A stretch of 64,000 nucleotides of DNA from positions 186,001-250,000 of the forward strand of contig JACSYO010000444.1 of assembly GCA_016806645.1 (NCBI GenBank), in the 5' to 3' direction. Source of the DNA: Ophiodon elongatus (taxonomy: Eukaryota; Chordata; Actinopteri; Perciformes; Hexagrammidae). The position numbers and the translations under genes were made by a program. Under the pieces are notes generated by a model that was given only the letters and a program-made list of their open reading frames with translations, was not told where the DNA came from and ran no database searches. Positions 11,425 through 41,880 of this stretch are shown here, piece by piece (position 1 is the first letter of the stretch; each line of letters begins with the position of its first letter).

Positions 11425-12597
11425 ATACACATACAGAGAGAGTTTGCAGTATGTGCATAGTTCATGTGTGCTTCAGATTAGTGTAGTATTTCATCTAGAA
11501 GGAGCGTGATGTAACAAACATTTCTCTCTTAAAAAAAAAGAAAAAGAAAAAAGAAAGCCATCCTAGAATGGCCTTTTCAACCAGGACCAAAGGTTCATGC
11601 CCTTGTACAGACTATAAAAGAAGAAAATCACTATGTCGATATTTTTCTTTGCAATATTGATGTACAGCATCTGCCGTACTGTATGGGAAAACATCTCACA
11701 CAGTACTTAGCAGGACAAAAAAATTCGAGGTGGATTCTCCCGGCCATTTTGGACGCCTTCTCCAGGCTCCGCATCCTCTTGTTTCAGACTTAACTCGCTT
11801 ATTTTCCACAGAGGACGGACGACAAAGCGTCCAGTGGTCTTTATTGATGTCAGAGGAGTGAAAAATGAGGACAGACTCATCGGTTTAAGCATGTTACGCA
11901 ACCTTGAAATGTGTTCCTCTTCCTCATGCTTTTTGTCACCATCCTCATGGTGCTCATCAGCATCGATTTTTTATTATCATTTTTGCTCTGTTGTTTGTGT
12001 GATACAATACACGTATATATATCTATCACCAAAGGAGTTTATTCATGCCATCTTGACAGTCCACTGAAGATGCGATGGTGTGACTATTTGATCGTCCTCT
12101 GCTTTCTGGCCAAACTGGCAGACTTTTCCTAATGTAGGACGACACAGGTTGAACCAAACCTGCCTTTAGGATCGGACCAGCATCTGTTTGGAGTGCACTC
12201 GCAAGAGGATGTATCCCACAGGGAAAGATATCACCACTCTGTTTTCCCTCTTCTTTTCTCAAGAAGTCATCGTCCAGCTTCAACTAAAAAAATGATTTAT
12301 CTTCAAGTCCACATCATGTCCCTGACAAAACGTTAGAAGGACACACATGTCCGTATTGCTTTTATTAGTGTGTTTCCGTGTTTGTGGGCGTGTTTGTTTT
12401 GTATTTGTGCGCGTCCGTGTGTGTGTGTATGCCTGTGTGTCACTGTGACCTTGTGTGTGACACGTTTCTGTGCTCACTCCCTCCCTCGTCCTTTTCTGTC
12501 TTTGCCTCCCTCACTCCCCAAATCCCGGCATCCACGGACACAGAAACGCTTGTCTCGGAGCCAAATGTGTCTATTGTCCCGTGTCTTTACAAGGAGC

Positions 12598-12602
<5 letters not shown>

Positions 12603-12686
<84 letters not shown>

Positions 12687-12717
12687 TGTGTGTGTGTGTG
12701 AATGTGTGTGTGTGTGT
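12603..12717 (+). repeat. (TG)n downstream of syt3
   Basis: Pure TG to about 12679, then interrupted by tatgtgcg and aatg. It lies 2 kb after the syt3 stop and may be in its 3' UTR. Confidence 0.95.
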
Positions 12718-13652
12718 ACTATACGTGCCTCATTGCACTAGGTTGGGAAACACTGTCTTTCATAGACATTAGTTGGTATTGTGTATGTCGTAATCAGAAA
12801 TCAGCTGCCAATCATTCAACCCTCCTCTCCTCTCTAACCCTTTGCCTGATGTAAGTAACTGTCTTGATCGTGTACTTCTTTCAGTAATTTGTGTACTGTA
12901 TGTCCGATGGAAAAAACAGATGGCACAGTGATTGAAAATGTAATTGTTGGGGTGTGTTTACGTGAAGGAATAATTTATTGCGGCCTACAGATAACGACAA
13001 ATTTAGATCCCTCTTAAAGCAAGACGACAAGGAGGAGGTGTTGTGAGAAAATGAGCGTCTGGAATTTCTGCACTTCCTGTGAAAAGCGATACAGACTTAT
13101 AAAGCCACGTCTGTCACTGCTACTACGACTACTACTGTAACCTCAGCAAAACAACAGTACAACACCTCACTACAGCTTCTGGTATTGCTATCGTTGCCAT
13201 TTCTCTCTCATCCTCTCACACACGCGTCTGTGCAGGAGTGTGTGTGTTTCAGGGTGGGGATCTAGTTTCGTTCTCTTACTCACCGGTGTGCTTGATCGGG
13301 TATACGGGAGGTGACACATCCCCGCATCATACCTGCAAGTATTCCGTGTGGTTTGCCAGCCGGGGGATTATCGACCAGCTTGTATAAGTAGATATGGTAT
13401 TGATCCATTGGTCTCAAGGCCCCATAATTCTCTCTTTCCCAGCCTCTCTCTCTCTCTCTCTCTCTCTCTCGCTCTCTCTCTTTCTCTCTCTGCTGGTGTC
13501 TACCCTATTTAGTCCTTGTGTTACTGCCTGGTGATAGATTACAAAGCTCATAGTGGAACCAGCACATTCCCTTATTCTCTCTCCCCTCCCTCTCTTTCTG
13601 TCTAATTACTGTCTGATTACTCATTCTCTCGTTTTGTCCTACAGCAATCCCC

Positions 13653-13690
<38 letters not shown>

Positions 13691-16600
13691 CACACACTCT
13701 ACCTTCCCCCTCACCTATCCATTTCTCTCTCTGCTTTTTTTTCTATTGCTCCCTCTGCTATCTCACATCCCTCCATCTTGCCCTCTTTCTTTCTGTGTAT
13801 GACACCCCCCTTCCGTCCTCTCTATTCTCTCTCGCTGTCTTGTCGTGTTAGTGCAGTTCTGAATGGTCATGGGGAAACATGTTTGCATGCTTATATTAAC
13901 ATGAATGATGTCAACTTGATGCAATGAAAAATTATATAAGTGATGCTTTAAGCAAAATCTGACAATGAACTTGATACTAATACTACTAATGACGACTAAA
14001 TGGAGACCCAGCAATTGTTTATCTCTGTGGTCAAAAACAACGATGATGAAAAAACATTGTTTATGCTGTATTTATCTTTCTTGAATTGGTATTCAATTTG
14101 ATTTTCAATTGTTTTTTTATATATAATTTATTCAAGAGGTTTACTTTTTTATTGGTTAAGGCTGAGAATTTGAATGAGGGGTTCAGTCAGGGTGATTGTT
14201 TCAGTCGGGACAGCTGTGCCAGGTCGCAGGATATTGGTGAATGTGTAAGTAACAGTGTGGCTGAAGCAATGATCATGGAAATAAATGATATGTATCATCC
14301 AGCGTCGTGTTTCTGACTTCTTTTCATCCACTGGGTGGGTAGGCAGGAGAGGGGGTGAAGCTACTGTCACACATCCCAGGCAGTATGCTATATTTATATT
14401 CTGCAAGGCCCTGGGCATTTCCAATGTACACAGTCTATATTTAACTCAGGCATGGGGGGTAAGACACTCTACCTGGACAGAAGTCTGAACCCAACTTTTT
14501 TTTTTTTTTTTTGCACTAAGCTCTCTGACTTTCTGCTGTGCATTAAGTCGTGTGTAATTATTCAGCCACTTTGTCATGAATTCTTTATTGTGGCCGCATT
14601 TTGCCTAAATGCAAAATGGAGCGCTGCTGCCTGCCCTGTGCGCTTTGCTCAATGTGGTCTACCTATTTCTACACTGTCTCCTTTTATTTTTAAAACACTC
14701 ACATTTGTCATGAGGCTATTATCTCTTGCTAAAGCAAAGATTCAAACCAGTAGTGACCTGCAGCTCCGGCACAAGGAGGAGGAAGACAGAGATCAGATGT
14801 GAGGGAATGACAGAGAAGGAGGAGTAAGAGAGGATTAAACAAATGAAGGAGGATGAAGAGCGGGAGAATGCCAGAGTGGAGGAGGATGAGGAGGAGGAGG
14901 AGGAGGACACATATGGGAAAACCTGGAGAAGAGAGGGGGATCGCTACATGCAGGATGTGTGTGGAAGTGGAGACAGGAGGTGGAGGAGGAGAGCTCTGTA
15001 TATAGACACACTCATCATGGGGCACCGGCAGCATACTGACAGTTCAAGAAGAGCGAAACACACACACACACACACACACATGCACATGCACATACACACG
15101 TGACAACGCACCAGTTAACGCTGTAGACTTTTGAGAGAAAAGTGGAAGGAGGGGTTAGGGGTGGGTGGGGGGGCTGCTGTCTCCATGGCAACGTTCCCAC
15201 CGTGCAGAAAAAAAAATCATTTAGTCGGAAAGACATTTCACTCAGTTCAGTGAGCTGAAAGAGGCAGAGAGGGAGGGGGGGAGCAAGTTAGAGACTGGGG
15301 GAGGTGTGTGCACTATAGAGCTGTTTGTACCACACTGGAGGGATTTATCTAAAGTAAGCTGACAGCAAGGCATTAGCTCTTATTGCTAATATTTATGATT
15401 ATTATCCTTAGTCATTATGATTTCCTTTGCATCATAAATGCAATAGCTCTGGGTAATACTTTGGTGTTACGATTGTCTTGACGTCTGCCATCTGAATGTA
15501 CATCTTTATGTAACATGTTTAAAATTCACTTCTACATTACCTGCACCACCTACACGTTGTGAAAACCTTTCGTGACTGAAACTCCGAACTTTTGTTTTCT
15601 CATCTTCAAAAGCGCTGCGCAAAGGGAATCCGACCTTTTTATAAGAGTACTTATTATGCCACGTATACAGTTTTTGAAAAAAAAAATTCAAACACTATAA
15701 ATAATACCCAAAACCTTTCAAAAGTAATGAATTCAATGAGAGCATGCAAGTGGAAACCTCAACCAGCAGGAGTATTAAAGTAGCTTGCCTCTGCAGGGGA
15801 GCAGTGTTTTAATACAGGAGCTGGTCCCCAGGAGCTGACCTTCTCCGGAAATTGCTTTCATGGATGAACTTAATGAGATTCACCTAACAAACAGAAACTT
15901 CTTTGAAACATCCTTTGACATTTTACCTATGTTATCATGGCCTCGAATTATGAATGGAAGTTGAAATGCATATTTGAGCCCCTTTTCATAACTCAAGACT
16001 GCTAGTGCACAGCACCGGTGCCATACTAGAAGATCCCCAGAGACTGGCAGGGGAGGGAACTATCACAGCATCCCAAACGCTCTGGGTTCTTCTGGTAACC
16101 CATTTGTGTGGATGTCAGTGTATCAGCATGCTGGCTGTGATTACCTGTTGTGGGCAGACCATCTGGCCCTCAGCATCCCAGCTGGGTACCACGGTCAGGA
16201 GACGGATTGTCTTTACCACACCACCTGGACCTCGCAGACATGGAGCAGCCAAGGCAACGGCCATATTTCTCATTCATATTTTATTATGTCGTTCTCCGAC
16301 CAACAAAAAAACCCAACAAAATGCAAAAAAATAAAACATTGTCGGGTTTTCCAAAAAGGCACTTCCAGAGAGCAGGCTTTCTGTAATTGCTTGGCAACTG
16401 CTGACACTGTGTGTGTGTGGAAGTTCAAAGCAGCGAGACACACTGTATATTCCTCAGAGCAGCATAAAGCATCAAAGGTGCCTACGCATACACATTCACA
16501 CACAGACACATACAAATAGTCACGAACCATTCTGTCAGTTTAATTTGGCCACGTAGCTCAGTCAGAATAAAAAAGCTCTGCATGCGTGGGGTTTCATTTT

Positions 16601-18424
16601 TGCATCTGGGGGGGCATAAACCTTTCCTCAGAGAATTGTTTCTGAGGCCCTGCTTACCGACGCCTGGATGAAAAAGCCGCTTGAGCCCACAGCTTCTTGC
16701 CCTCTCTAGAATTTGGGTTAAAGTGATAAGGAGCATTGTTTCTGTGGGAGGTTTTGAGTTTGATGAGCTCTGAAGCCCTTTGCTCAACGCTGTGCTGAGC
16801 TGACTAGCTGGCTGTGCCACAGGGGACGAGGTGCTATTGTTGGACCCACACAAACAGTGCTACAGTGTTACAACTACAGGTTAGCCGCTGGTGCATTGGG
16901 CTGATTTGACAGCAGGTTAGCATGCTGATTGCTGCTGGAGTCGTTACGCTCCGTTTCTATTTTCAGCGCTGAGGTTTTGGAAGGGGATGGGCAAGTGCTG
17001 AGGAGAAGAGCTTAAATGGAAAAGCTATAATAGGGAAGACACGCACACCATCTAAACCTGACTACCGGGTTCAGTGTTTCAAGAAGCAAATCAGCAACAT
17101 TTTATCTCCCTTTAGATATCATTAAGATAATGGTTAGAGGATACATTTTCTCAGGAAAGAAACTACAGTGTATCAGGGCTATTGTCCCCATAGCTTTTAT
17201 GTAACTTTACTCAATCTGAATATATACATACTATGTACAAGGCCCTTTAAGTTATTATCTGTAACTTTGCCTCTCTGATAAAGACCAGTCTACTTATTGT
17301 AGATATTTGCTGACATCTTCTGGAGAACTGGTTCAACAGCACTTAGAAATTGCTGGTGTTCTTGCAGAGAGCTCTGTTTCAAACGTTAAAGGAGAGAATA
17401 GTCTAGGTTTTCCTTTCCTTTTTTTTCTTGGGACAGTTTAGTCCAAAACACACCTGATGCATCTGTAAAGTCTGGGGCTGATCTTTGATTAATACCATGT
17501 GAATAAGGCAGAATCTTGACTAATATCTGACAATCTCTGAGGAAATGTTAAGTCAATTACCTTCAGGTTTGATAGCTTTACGTGTTCATGTCTCTCAGGA
17601 GTCTTCATTTTACTTTTGCTTTTTTTTTTTTTTGCATGATTTTCTCATGGCCCCTGCCAAACTGAAATACAGTCCCGGGGATCTCTGGAATAGACTGATC
17701 CTTGGATGGCGCATGTTTCAAATGTCACCTCACTTTCTATGTGCTCACTGCAAGAAGGCTGAAGGTCACTATTCAGAGAGGGCTGTGGTTTATCAGGTCT
17801 TTTATCAGCATCAATTCTGCTGCTGTCCAGATAATGTCAGGAACGTGTTCCGTGTTTATGATTAAAATCTGTCCCCACCAGACGGAGTATCAGACCAGTA
17901 TTGGCTGCGCGTTAAATCAAGCATGTTGGTTTTACAAGACAAATCTGAACATGAGCTTGAGCTTGTTAATAGAGCAAACCTGATGATCATGTCTCTGTCA
18001 TTGTACTCTGTTTACGTCAGTGGCTAATTGTGTAGTGCTATTCTTTGCCTGTCAGGATATTAAAAGTCTTGTTTAGATTCTGAGTTTTAACCTGAAAAAG
18101 GGTCCCTGGCTTTGTCTATCTCAGGATGGCCATTATATGGTTACAATGCAGATGCGATAACAGCTGACCTTTCTGCCACTGGCAGAGCACTTTAAAAGAG
18201 TGAGGAGCCAAGATAACATTCAGAGATGACCCCCTGCCTCCAGGCTTCATTTACTCTAAATGTGAGCATCTATTTGTTCGCTTCGTTTTATAGTACACAA
18301 GCACTAGCAGCGAGCTCGATATGTGCAGCCACAGAAACAAAATAAATTGAAATCCACTGGATAGAAAGCTGTACCCATTTAGCTGAAGAATATTAGGCAT
18401 CCGTTGCCTTCACCTACAAAATGT

Positions 18425-18610
18425 CACTCAAAGAGACAGGTACAGGAAAAGACTCAATATTACCACAAATAAACACAAAATGACTAGAAAGAGACACAAA
18501 ATAACTACAAAGAGACACAACACGAGTACAAAAAGGATCAAAACAACAACAAAGTTACCCCAAACAACCACAAAGAGAGACAAAATAAGCACAAAGAGGA
18601 TAAACAACTG
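18425..18610 (+). repeat. degenerate minisatellite, unit about 24 bp
   Basis: Repeats of an A/C-rich unit around aactacaaagagacacaaaa. It is followed at 18635-18665 by ggggccttttgcatg and ggggcccattgttt. I recall this combination as a dispersed repeat in fish genomes. Confidence 0.7.
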
Positions 18611-19479
18611 TGTGTCTTGCTTAGAGGTAGCGGGGCCTTTTGCATGTCTGTGCCCAGGGGCCCATTGTTTCATAATCAGGCCATGCCGTCGCCTTAATTA
18701 GGCACAGAAGGGCTGTACATTCATTTGTAGTTAAATTACATTTGTTTTCTAACATAACTGTTCAAATATAGTGTAAAACAAAAAAAGTTATAAAAGCTGT
18801 TATCTATAACATTGACTGTTTCTTGTCTTTACAGTTCCCTCTAAAATCCAATCAGCCAAGTTGATCAGACAATAAGTGTCCTTGAGAAAGTGGATCACTG
18901 TGCTCAGATCTCTGCACCTTCTTGTGTGTCATAGTATGGATTTACAATGCCTGCTGATAAAGCAGTGAAGGCTTAGGACCAAAATCAATTCAAATTTGCT
19001 GCAATATTATGGACCGTCCAGACATCTCGAGGCCTCCTCCAAATCTCATTGTTCCACTATTTTCTGTTTGACACTGCCTTTATTTGGTGCTATTCATTCA
19101 TACCATGCACCGTGATATGCCCCTGTTTATTCTATTTGATTATGTTTTAGCACATTTGTATTTTGTCTTAATCTTTTTAAATAGTATTTTGTCATTTTTC
19201 ATTATTTTGTGTGTCCTTTATATCTTGTGTTTATGTGATGTTTTTGTATATATCATGTAGAGCATGTTAGAATTACCTTATTGACGGGTTTTATTTGCGA
19301 CATTAAAGGAAATTGGTGACATGACAAACATGAGCCGGTGAAGAACATTGTTTTCAATGGACAAAAAAAATTATAATTTATAAAATACATGTATTGGTTC
19401 AGGGATGTTAACTGTGGGAGGCAGCAACCCGCTGCAGAACGCTTTGTATGCACACAAAGAAGAAGGCGAAGAAGAAAAT

Positions 19480-19655
19480 ATTCGCTACGTCACATTTTGT
19501 GGGCGTGTCGTTCTTGTTGTCACTTCCGTCAAAAATACAACAAATGGCTCATGTTAGCATCCCGTGTAGTGGGAGCTAATTTCAAACTTGTTTCACCTCA
19601 CATTGGTGTTTGGCTGAGGGATTTCACGGCTCGACTGGCAGCCGTGAACCAGCAG
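19480..19655 (+). promoter_or_regulatory. candidate med25 promoter and non-coding first exon
   Basis: Local rise in CpG and GC. There is a CRE-like tacgtca at 19486-19492 and a perfect ETS/GABP-type site (cacttccgtc, 19521-19530), with no TATA box, as usual for a housekeeping gene. A possible donor agcag|gtcagt lies at 19656. The matching acceptor would be tggtggcag ending at 20889, eleven bases before the med25 ATG. Inference only; no transcript evidence. Confidence 0.4.
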
Positions 19656-20199
19656 GTCAGTCCACGTCACTTTGTAGCTGCGCGGCGGGCAAGTCGAGGC
19701 CGTTTGTAACCGGAATGGTAGCTAACCGCTAACTGACAATAACCCCCACACACACACACACACACCGAAGGGCCCGTTAAGCGTCTCTTTCATTCAACAC
19801 GATATTCACAATATATAAAGTTTATGGCTGTCAGGCGGGCTCGAGACGAGCGTCTCCTCCGTGTACTGCAGTGAGGTCAACGCGAGCCGGGCTGAGGAGT
19901 TCAGGGATGTTCAACTTAAAAGAAAACAGCCGCTAAAACTGGCTTTAGTGGGTTTGGTTGGATGGACGTTGCCATGTCGGTAGATGCTTCTCACTCTGTC
20001 TGTCGGCTGCAGCTGACCTGTTGTCAGAGCTTGTTTTAATACAACCTCACCTCTGAGAGAAAGGCTTTACTGTCACGGCAGAGTGCAACAAAAGGAGCGG
20101 TGCTCCTGATCAGTGTGGTAAAAGACACATCAAAACAACACCACACACAAACAACAGGTTCTATAAGAATAAGGCAAATAAATAAATGCAATATAATTT

Positions 20200-20665
20200 T
20201 CTATTAGAATAAGTTTATTTCTTGCTCTAGAATGAGTGCAATTATTGAACTTATTCTAGTGCAATAATTGCACTTCATATGAATGTAGTATGAATGTAAT
20301 TATTGCACTAGAATGAATGTATATATTGCTGTATTATGAATGTAATTATTGCACTAGAATAAATGTAATTATTGCACTAGAATAAATAGAAATATTGCTA
20401 TAGTATGAATGTAATTATTGCACTAGAATAAATGTAATTATTGCACTAGAATAAATGGAAATATTGCTATAGTATGAATGTAATTATTGCACTAGTAAGA
20501 ATGTAATTATTGCACTACAATAAATTTAATTATTTAACTAGTATGAATGTAACTATTGCATTAGAATACATTTATTTATTGCACTTGTATGAATATATGC
20601 TTTCACTAGTATGAATGTAATTATTGCACTATAATACATGTATTAATTGCACAAGTATGAATATT
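20200..20665 (+). repeat. 23-bp minisatellite with 69-bp higher-order unit, upstream of med25 ATG
   Basis: The basic monomer is gtaattattgcactagaata plus aat (23 bp). A variant monomer contains agaaatattgctatagtatg. In the clean middle part (about 20340-20490) monomers follow an A-A-B pattern, giving a 69-bp unit; flanks are more degenerate. It ends about 240 bp before the med25 start codon, in the presumed first intron. Confidence 0.85.
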
Positions 20666-20900
20666 GGTAAGCTTAGATGCTTGTAAAGTAGTGCTGCTCA
20701 TCTCTCCTTGTTGTTACTTTGAGAACTTAAATCCAGGAAATGAATGCAGTCCCTCGTGCTTACGGTTGAAACGGAGGTACATTTCCTGCAGTGGAAACGC
20801 CCTAATAATATATGTTCTGCTGCACTGTGGAGGTCTCTCTTTTGGACTTGCACAAACATGTTCAATCTGTCCTCTCTTCGTGGTGGCAGGTTGGGCACTC

Positions 20901-37827
<16,927 letters not shown>

Positions 37828-38310
37828 TCGAGCTTTGTGGACTCAGGAACTGGATTTTCAGTTGGATCTCAGCAGCCATTTGCCCGTTTGGACACATGCA
37901 TCCGCTCTGTTGCTTTATTGCTACAAATGTTCTCCATAATTAAGGAACAAATCACAATTTTTTTTTTTTTTTTTTTAACGGGACTGAGCCGCTGAAGTTA
38001 ATTAGGGGCAGACAATGCGAGCATTAGTTTTTCATGTAAGTGGTCAAACCGACAGCGCGCTAATCCTCCATGCTACTCACTGGATGAAGCCAAACCAGTG
38101 GAAACAGTAAATTATCTTATGCCTCTGGAAACTCTACTTTTCTATATGTTTTTTGTTTCGAATTTTATCACTGAAATCAGAAATATTGTAATTTCTTTCC
38201 CTTTTTTTAATTAAGATTTTACCTTTTTTTTGTTAGATTTTTTTTTTTGCTTTATTATTGATAAAGTTGTTTTATGAGGACACAATAAAATGATGGACTA
38301 TACATATTTG
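37828..38310 (+). other. med25 3' UTR
   Basis: T-rich sequence from the stop codon to just past the poly(A) signal, with a poly(T) run near 37960. Confidence 0.7.
38284..38289 (+). terminator. med25 polyadenylation signal AATAAA
   Basis: First canonical AATAAA after the med25 stop (457 bases downstream), followed by a G/T-rich stretch (gaggttttgctgttgatg) at about 38313-38330, as expected for a cleavage site. Confidence 0.75.
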
Positions 38311-39960
38311 AAGAGGTTTTGCTGTTGATGCATGAACTTGAGCCGGTGATGGCCAGCCAGAGTCTCCACAGTCCTGCCTCCCCCTGTGTGAATGTAGGGG
38401 TGAGAGAGAGACTGAAATAGACACAGTAATAGATAGTTCAGTGTATTTTTCTGCCAAATAGTGTCACAGTGTTAATTTTAACTACTCCAATATGTCGTGG
38501 AACCATAGAGAGTCCCCTCGTGCCAAGTAGTCCTACCAGATGGCATCAGTTGGCCATGTTTCCTTTGGCATAACGTACAATCAGGCTGACCGCATGCGCA
38601 CATGGCACAGACTCCACATATATGCCCACAGTCTGCTTTCGCATGCACAAACACAATGCACGCGAGTTAAATCCTGCACACCAGCAAACACTTTCCTGTC
38701 ATGTGTCGGATAGCGACTGATGTGTGCAGGAGCTGAAGCTGCGCAGCCGAGCCGGCCGTGCACGGGGAAGGGAAACACACGTGAACTTTGCTCAGCCTCA
38801 CACACATATATGTTCATGACACTTGCATTGGTTGTCTTTTTTTTTTTTTTTTTTTTATTTTAACACTTGGACACTGTGTACACACAGATACACACTCACC
38901 AACAGGAAGTGATGTCAGTCCCTGTCACCTGGGAGACAGAGACGGTTGCTAAGATACCGTGACAGTGGGTTCTTGTTTCTGAGCTTTTCCTCAGCCCCGC
39001 TTTCACATGGACTCACACAGATAGACACTAGTTCCTCAGTGGCTGGTGTTCATCCCTCCCATCCCTTAATCACTGGCCGGCCCTCGGAGCCCCGGCTTAG
39101 CTTCACTTTATCTTCCTCTCTCTCTCACTCTCTCTCTCTCACTCTTTCTCCATCTCCATCTATCTGCCTCCATCTCACTATCGAACTATTAGCGCCTGTC
39201 TGAGCTCATAAGTATTTCAGTATCTCTTTTATTAACAGCGAAAATGTTCACAGGTCCATGCGATGAACTGCAGGGTAAATAAAATGGTGACTAAACTGAC
39301 TTATAGTCGTTTGACAAACATCCCCCATATCAAAAGAAACATACATACAACAATACATACTTTTTTAATACATAAGAATGACAATATTTTTCATGTTTTA
39401 CCCTTTAGACCTTCCTAGATTCCTATAAGCTACATTAATTTGATGCGTTTTATATGACGCTCTTCAAGGAAAATTCTGGCTCCATTGGGTCCACTATATT
39501 TCCTCACCAAGGCTCATGGTGTTAGTATGACATGGTAATTACTGAAGCTGTGTGCAGTACTGCATTTTATTTATTTATTGAAATACAGAGTTTAGTTTAA
39601 CATTAGAAGTTAAGAAATCAAATGTAGAGGACTTCATGTGTGGCTTAACCTCTGACAACACCACCATTTCTGATCAGCACTGGATACTTGCAGGGCTAGT
39701 GGAGACACTACAACACATGGACCTGTGATTAATTTCATAATGAAAGATAACTTAAAGCTGTTGCCTCAGAACTGATTATGGCTTGGAAATAATGTATGAG
39801 TCATGAAATTAATCGGGATTATGAGATTGAAATTACGAGAGTTTCCATCTATTTGGCTCGTCAGGATTTGGGTCACCGTGGCTATTAGCCGGTAAGGCAA
39901 TGTAGCCCATGTCCTTCTCTCCAGCCATGTCCTCCATCTTCTCCTGGGGATCCAGAGGTG
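38311..39960. other. intergenic DNA downstream of med25
   Basis: No gene seen. Holds poly(T) near 38838-38857, a (CT)-rich stretch 39115-39150, and a possible LINE-like scrap at 39880-39960 (ctccagccatgtcctccatc). Confidence 0.5.
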
Positions 39961-40258
39961 GGTATGGTAAATGGGCTTTTCTAGTCTTCCGACCACTCAA
40001 AGCGCTTTTGCACTATATGTCATTCACCCATTCACACCTATTCATTCCCTGAGGGGAGGGGCTACCATGCAAGGTGCCACCTGCCCATCAGGACTATATA
40101 GCCATTCAACCCACACATACACCACATGCACAGCATTTGGGAGAAATTTGGGGTCAAGTGTCTTTCCCAGGGACACATCGACAAGGACTAAGGGATCCGA
40201 GGATCGAACCGCCGATCTTCTGATCGAAGGACCCGCTCTACAACTGAGCTACAGCCAA
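39961..40258 (-). mobile_element. tRNA-derived SINE
   Basis: Read on the minus strand, the head is ggctgtagctcagttgtaga with an A box (tagctcagttg, 40241-40251) and a B box ggttcgatcc (40201-40210). The body matches the common teleost SINE (gtgtccctgggaaagacact, aaagcgctttgagtggtcgg) and the tail is catttaccatacc. Diverged, and the tRNA part does not fold as a full tRNA. Confidence 0.8.
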
Positions 40259-40269
40259 CTGAGTTTGAT

Positions 40270-40580
40270 CAGGTTAGATAGACAGACCTGGCAAACCCAA
40301 ATGTGTAGAATGGGAGGTCCCAGTTCTGGAGGGCCTCGTCGGTTGTTCCTTCATTCTTGAGGAGGCAGGAGACATTGAGACTGAGTGAGCAATGTTCAAA
40401 GCCTCCATCGGGGAGGCAGCTGTCTACATGTGCTTTGTGGACTCGGAGATCGTGTCCCCTGGGGTGTCATGTGGGGGTTGCTTTGGGAATATGGGGACGC
40501 AGGGCTGTTTATATCGGCCATCAAAGCCATCTGGGCCTTATACACCCGGAGAGAGAGCCATAGCACGTTCTCTGATTAAA
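40270..40580. repeat. possible degenerate interspersed-repeat fragment
   Basis: Phrases such as ggtcccagttctggagggcc and tgtttatatcggccatcaaa resemble a dispersed fish repeat. All reading frames are broken or short. Weak. Confidence 0.3.
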
Positions 40581-41872
40581 AATTCTCTCAAAAATATCAG
40601 TCCTTTATTTTAAAATTATTCTTAAAAATCTGGTCTTGTAAAAGAGCATCGGTGTAATGTTATGAGTGAAAAAAAGCTGCAAGTGTTGCTTCTTCTGTGA
40701 GAACTTGTATGACTGCAGTGAAAAAAAAAGTTCCAATTCTCATAATTTGGGGTCAAATTCCAGATGACAACCATATTTATATGTAGACCAAAATGCAATG
40801 CAGCAATGCAGCAATGCAGCTGTGTCCATTTCTGTTAACGTTTGCTCCTCATACACCTGCACCCCATAATGCAACATGTTCAAACAGACATATTCAGTTA
40901 TATAAAGCCCGGTATTCCAATTGTACTGTAATTCAACCGCATTTTTCTGTGTGAAGAAAGTTCACACTGGACAAATGGCTCATTTCAGTATCCAGGCATG
41001 AATACAAAAAATATTTGATTTGTGGTGTTGATAGATAGACTCAACAACTATTCAACAAAGCAACCTACAACGAAAATGATGACCTACTAATAATTGGAAT
41101 AAATTGTAAACACTGGCTACCAAGGCTACAGCCACACTAATACGTAGGTTCTGAAACAGGGTTTTAAAATGAGAACGAATCACGTCCACACAAGTGTTTC
41201 AGCATTGTTTTAGAAAATTATTACTAACGAGCCTGAAAACGAGTATCACATGACTATTCACATACTCTGGGCATGCGGGTGCCAGTGTAAACAGGAAGTA
41301 GATTGGTTGTTCAGTTATAGAAGATATGACTATTATTTAAACAGCACTATTTAATGATAAAAGGCTTCATACTTAAGATCTTCCTCTATAATCGTCCTCT
41401 ATATACTCAAGACAGTTTTTGAAAAACAAGTATTATTTTAAGGCTGCAGGTCTTGCTCTCTATCTTTCTCTCTCACACTCATAAAAATTTACTTTAAAAA
41501 TGAACATTTACAAATCAAAGGTTTACCAGATTATGGGTCAATAAATTTGGTTAACACACATTCGCGTTTCCTCGGTTTTCTTGTTTTCTGCCAGGTGGCT
41601 GGAAGCGCTGTCGCTCTGGAGAGCATTTATGCTTTTGTTTCTTTAAAGTTTCTTTGTGAACTTCACAATAGTTGTGCAGAACAAAATAAGCATTGATGAG
41701 AAAAGGAAAGTCTTCCGTTGTGTGTACATCGCCCTCCTCAAAGCCGCAAATTCCAATAACAGCTTGCTACTTAGAAACTGACAAAGGGTCTTCAAAGTTG
41801 CAGTTGCAGGGAAAGAAAGACCATCATTGTTCTTGTATACTTACTGACAATATCAGTAGTATATAGTTTATA
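40581..41872. other. intergenic DNA
   Basis: No gene seen. The stretch 41110-41290 (ccacactaatacgtaggttc, gcctgaaaacgagtatcaca) resembles a dispersed fish repeat; weak. Confidence 0.4.
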
Positions 41873-41880
41873 CTTTAAAG

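Larger units (their letters stand above)
10642..19480. other. syt3 3' UTR (end not determined) and intergenic DNA
   Basis: No recognisable coding exon on either strand. The start is syt3 3' UTR, but no AATAAA occurs in the first kilobases; AATAAA near 14280 or ATTAAA near 14834 are possible but unsupported. Simple repeats: (CA)n 11387-11418, (TG)n 12603-12717, (CT)n about 13443-13492, (CA)n about 13655-13683, poly(T) near 14496, GGA-rich 14840-14910, (CA)n 15059-15080, and the minisatellite at 18425-18610. Confidence 0.5.

Noticed and set aside
12738..12756. hAT-like right terminus (ggttgggaaacactg)
   Set aside because: No matching left end or target duplication found upstream.
12280..12772. 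Open frames up to 123 codons downstream of syt3
   Set aside because: Mostly (TG)n-derived; no domain and no splice context.
14719..14910. Poly-Ser frame on the minus strand
   Set aside because: Translation of a GGA/TCC triplet repeat.
19389..19709. 107-codon Arg-rich open frame over the med25 promoter region
   Set aside because: Overlaps CpG-rich promoter-like sequence and cannot join med25 in frame through the available donor and acceptor; more likely 5' UTR and flanking DNA.
20200..20665. CRISPR-like repeat array
   Set aside because: Monomers are contiguous with no spacers, in eukaryotic DNA; it is a minisatellite.
20664..20900. In-frame extension upstream of the med25 ATG (about 79 more codons)
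   Set aside because: The sequence is unlike any MED25 N-terminus I know, directly follows the minisatellite, and contains a plausible acceptor (AG at 20888-20889); the ATG at 20901 directly precedes the conserved domain.
40190..40258. tRNA gene
   Set aside because: A and B boxes are present, but the cloverleaf is incomplete and the sequence continues into a SINE body and tail.
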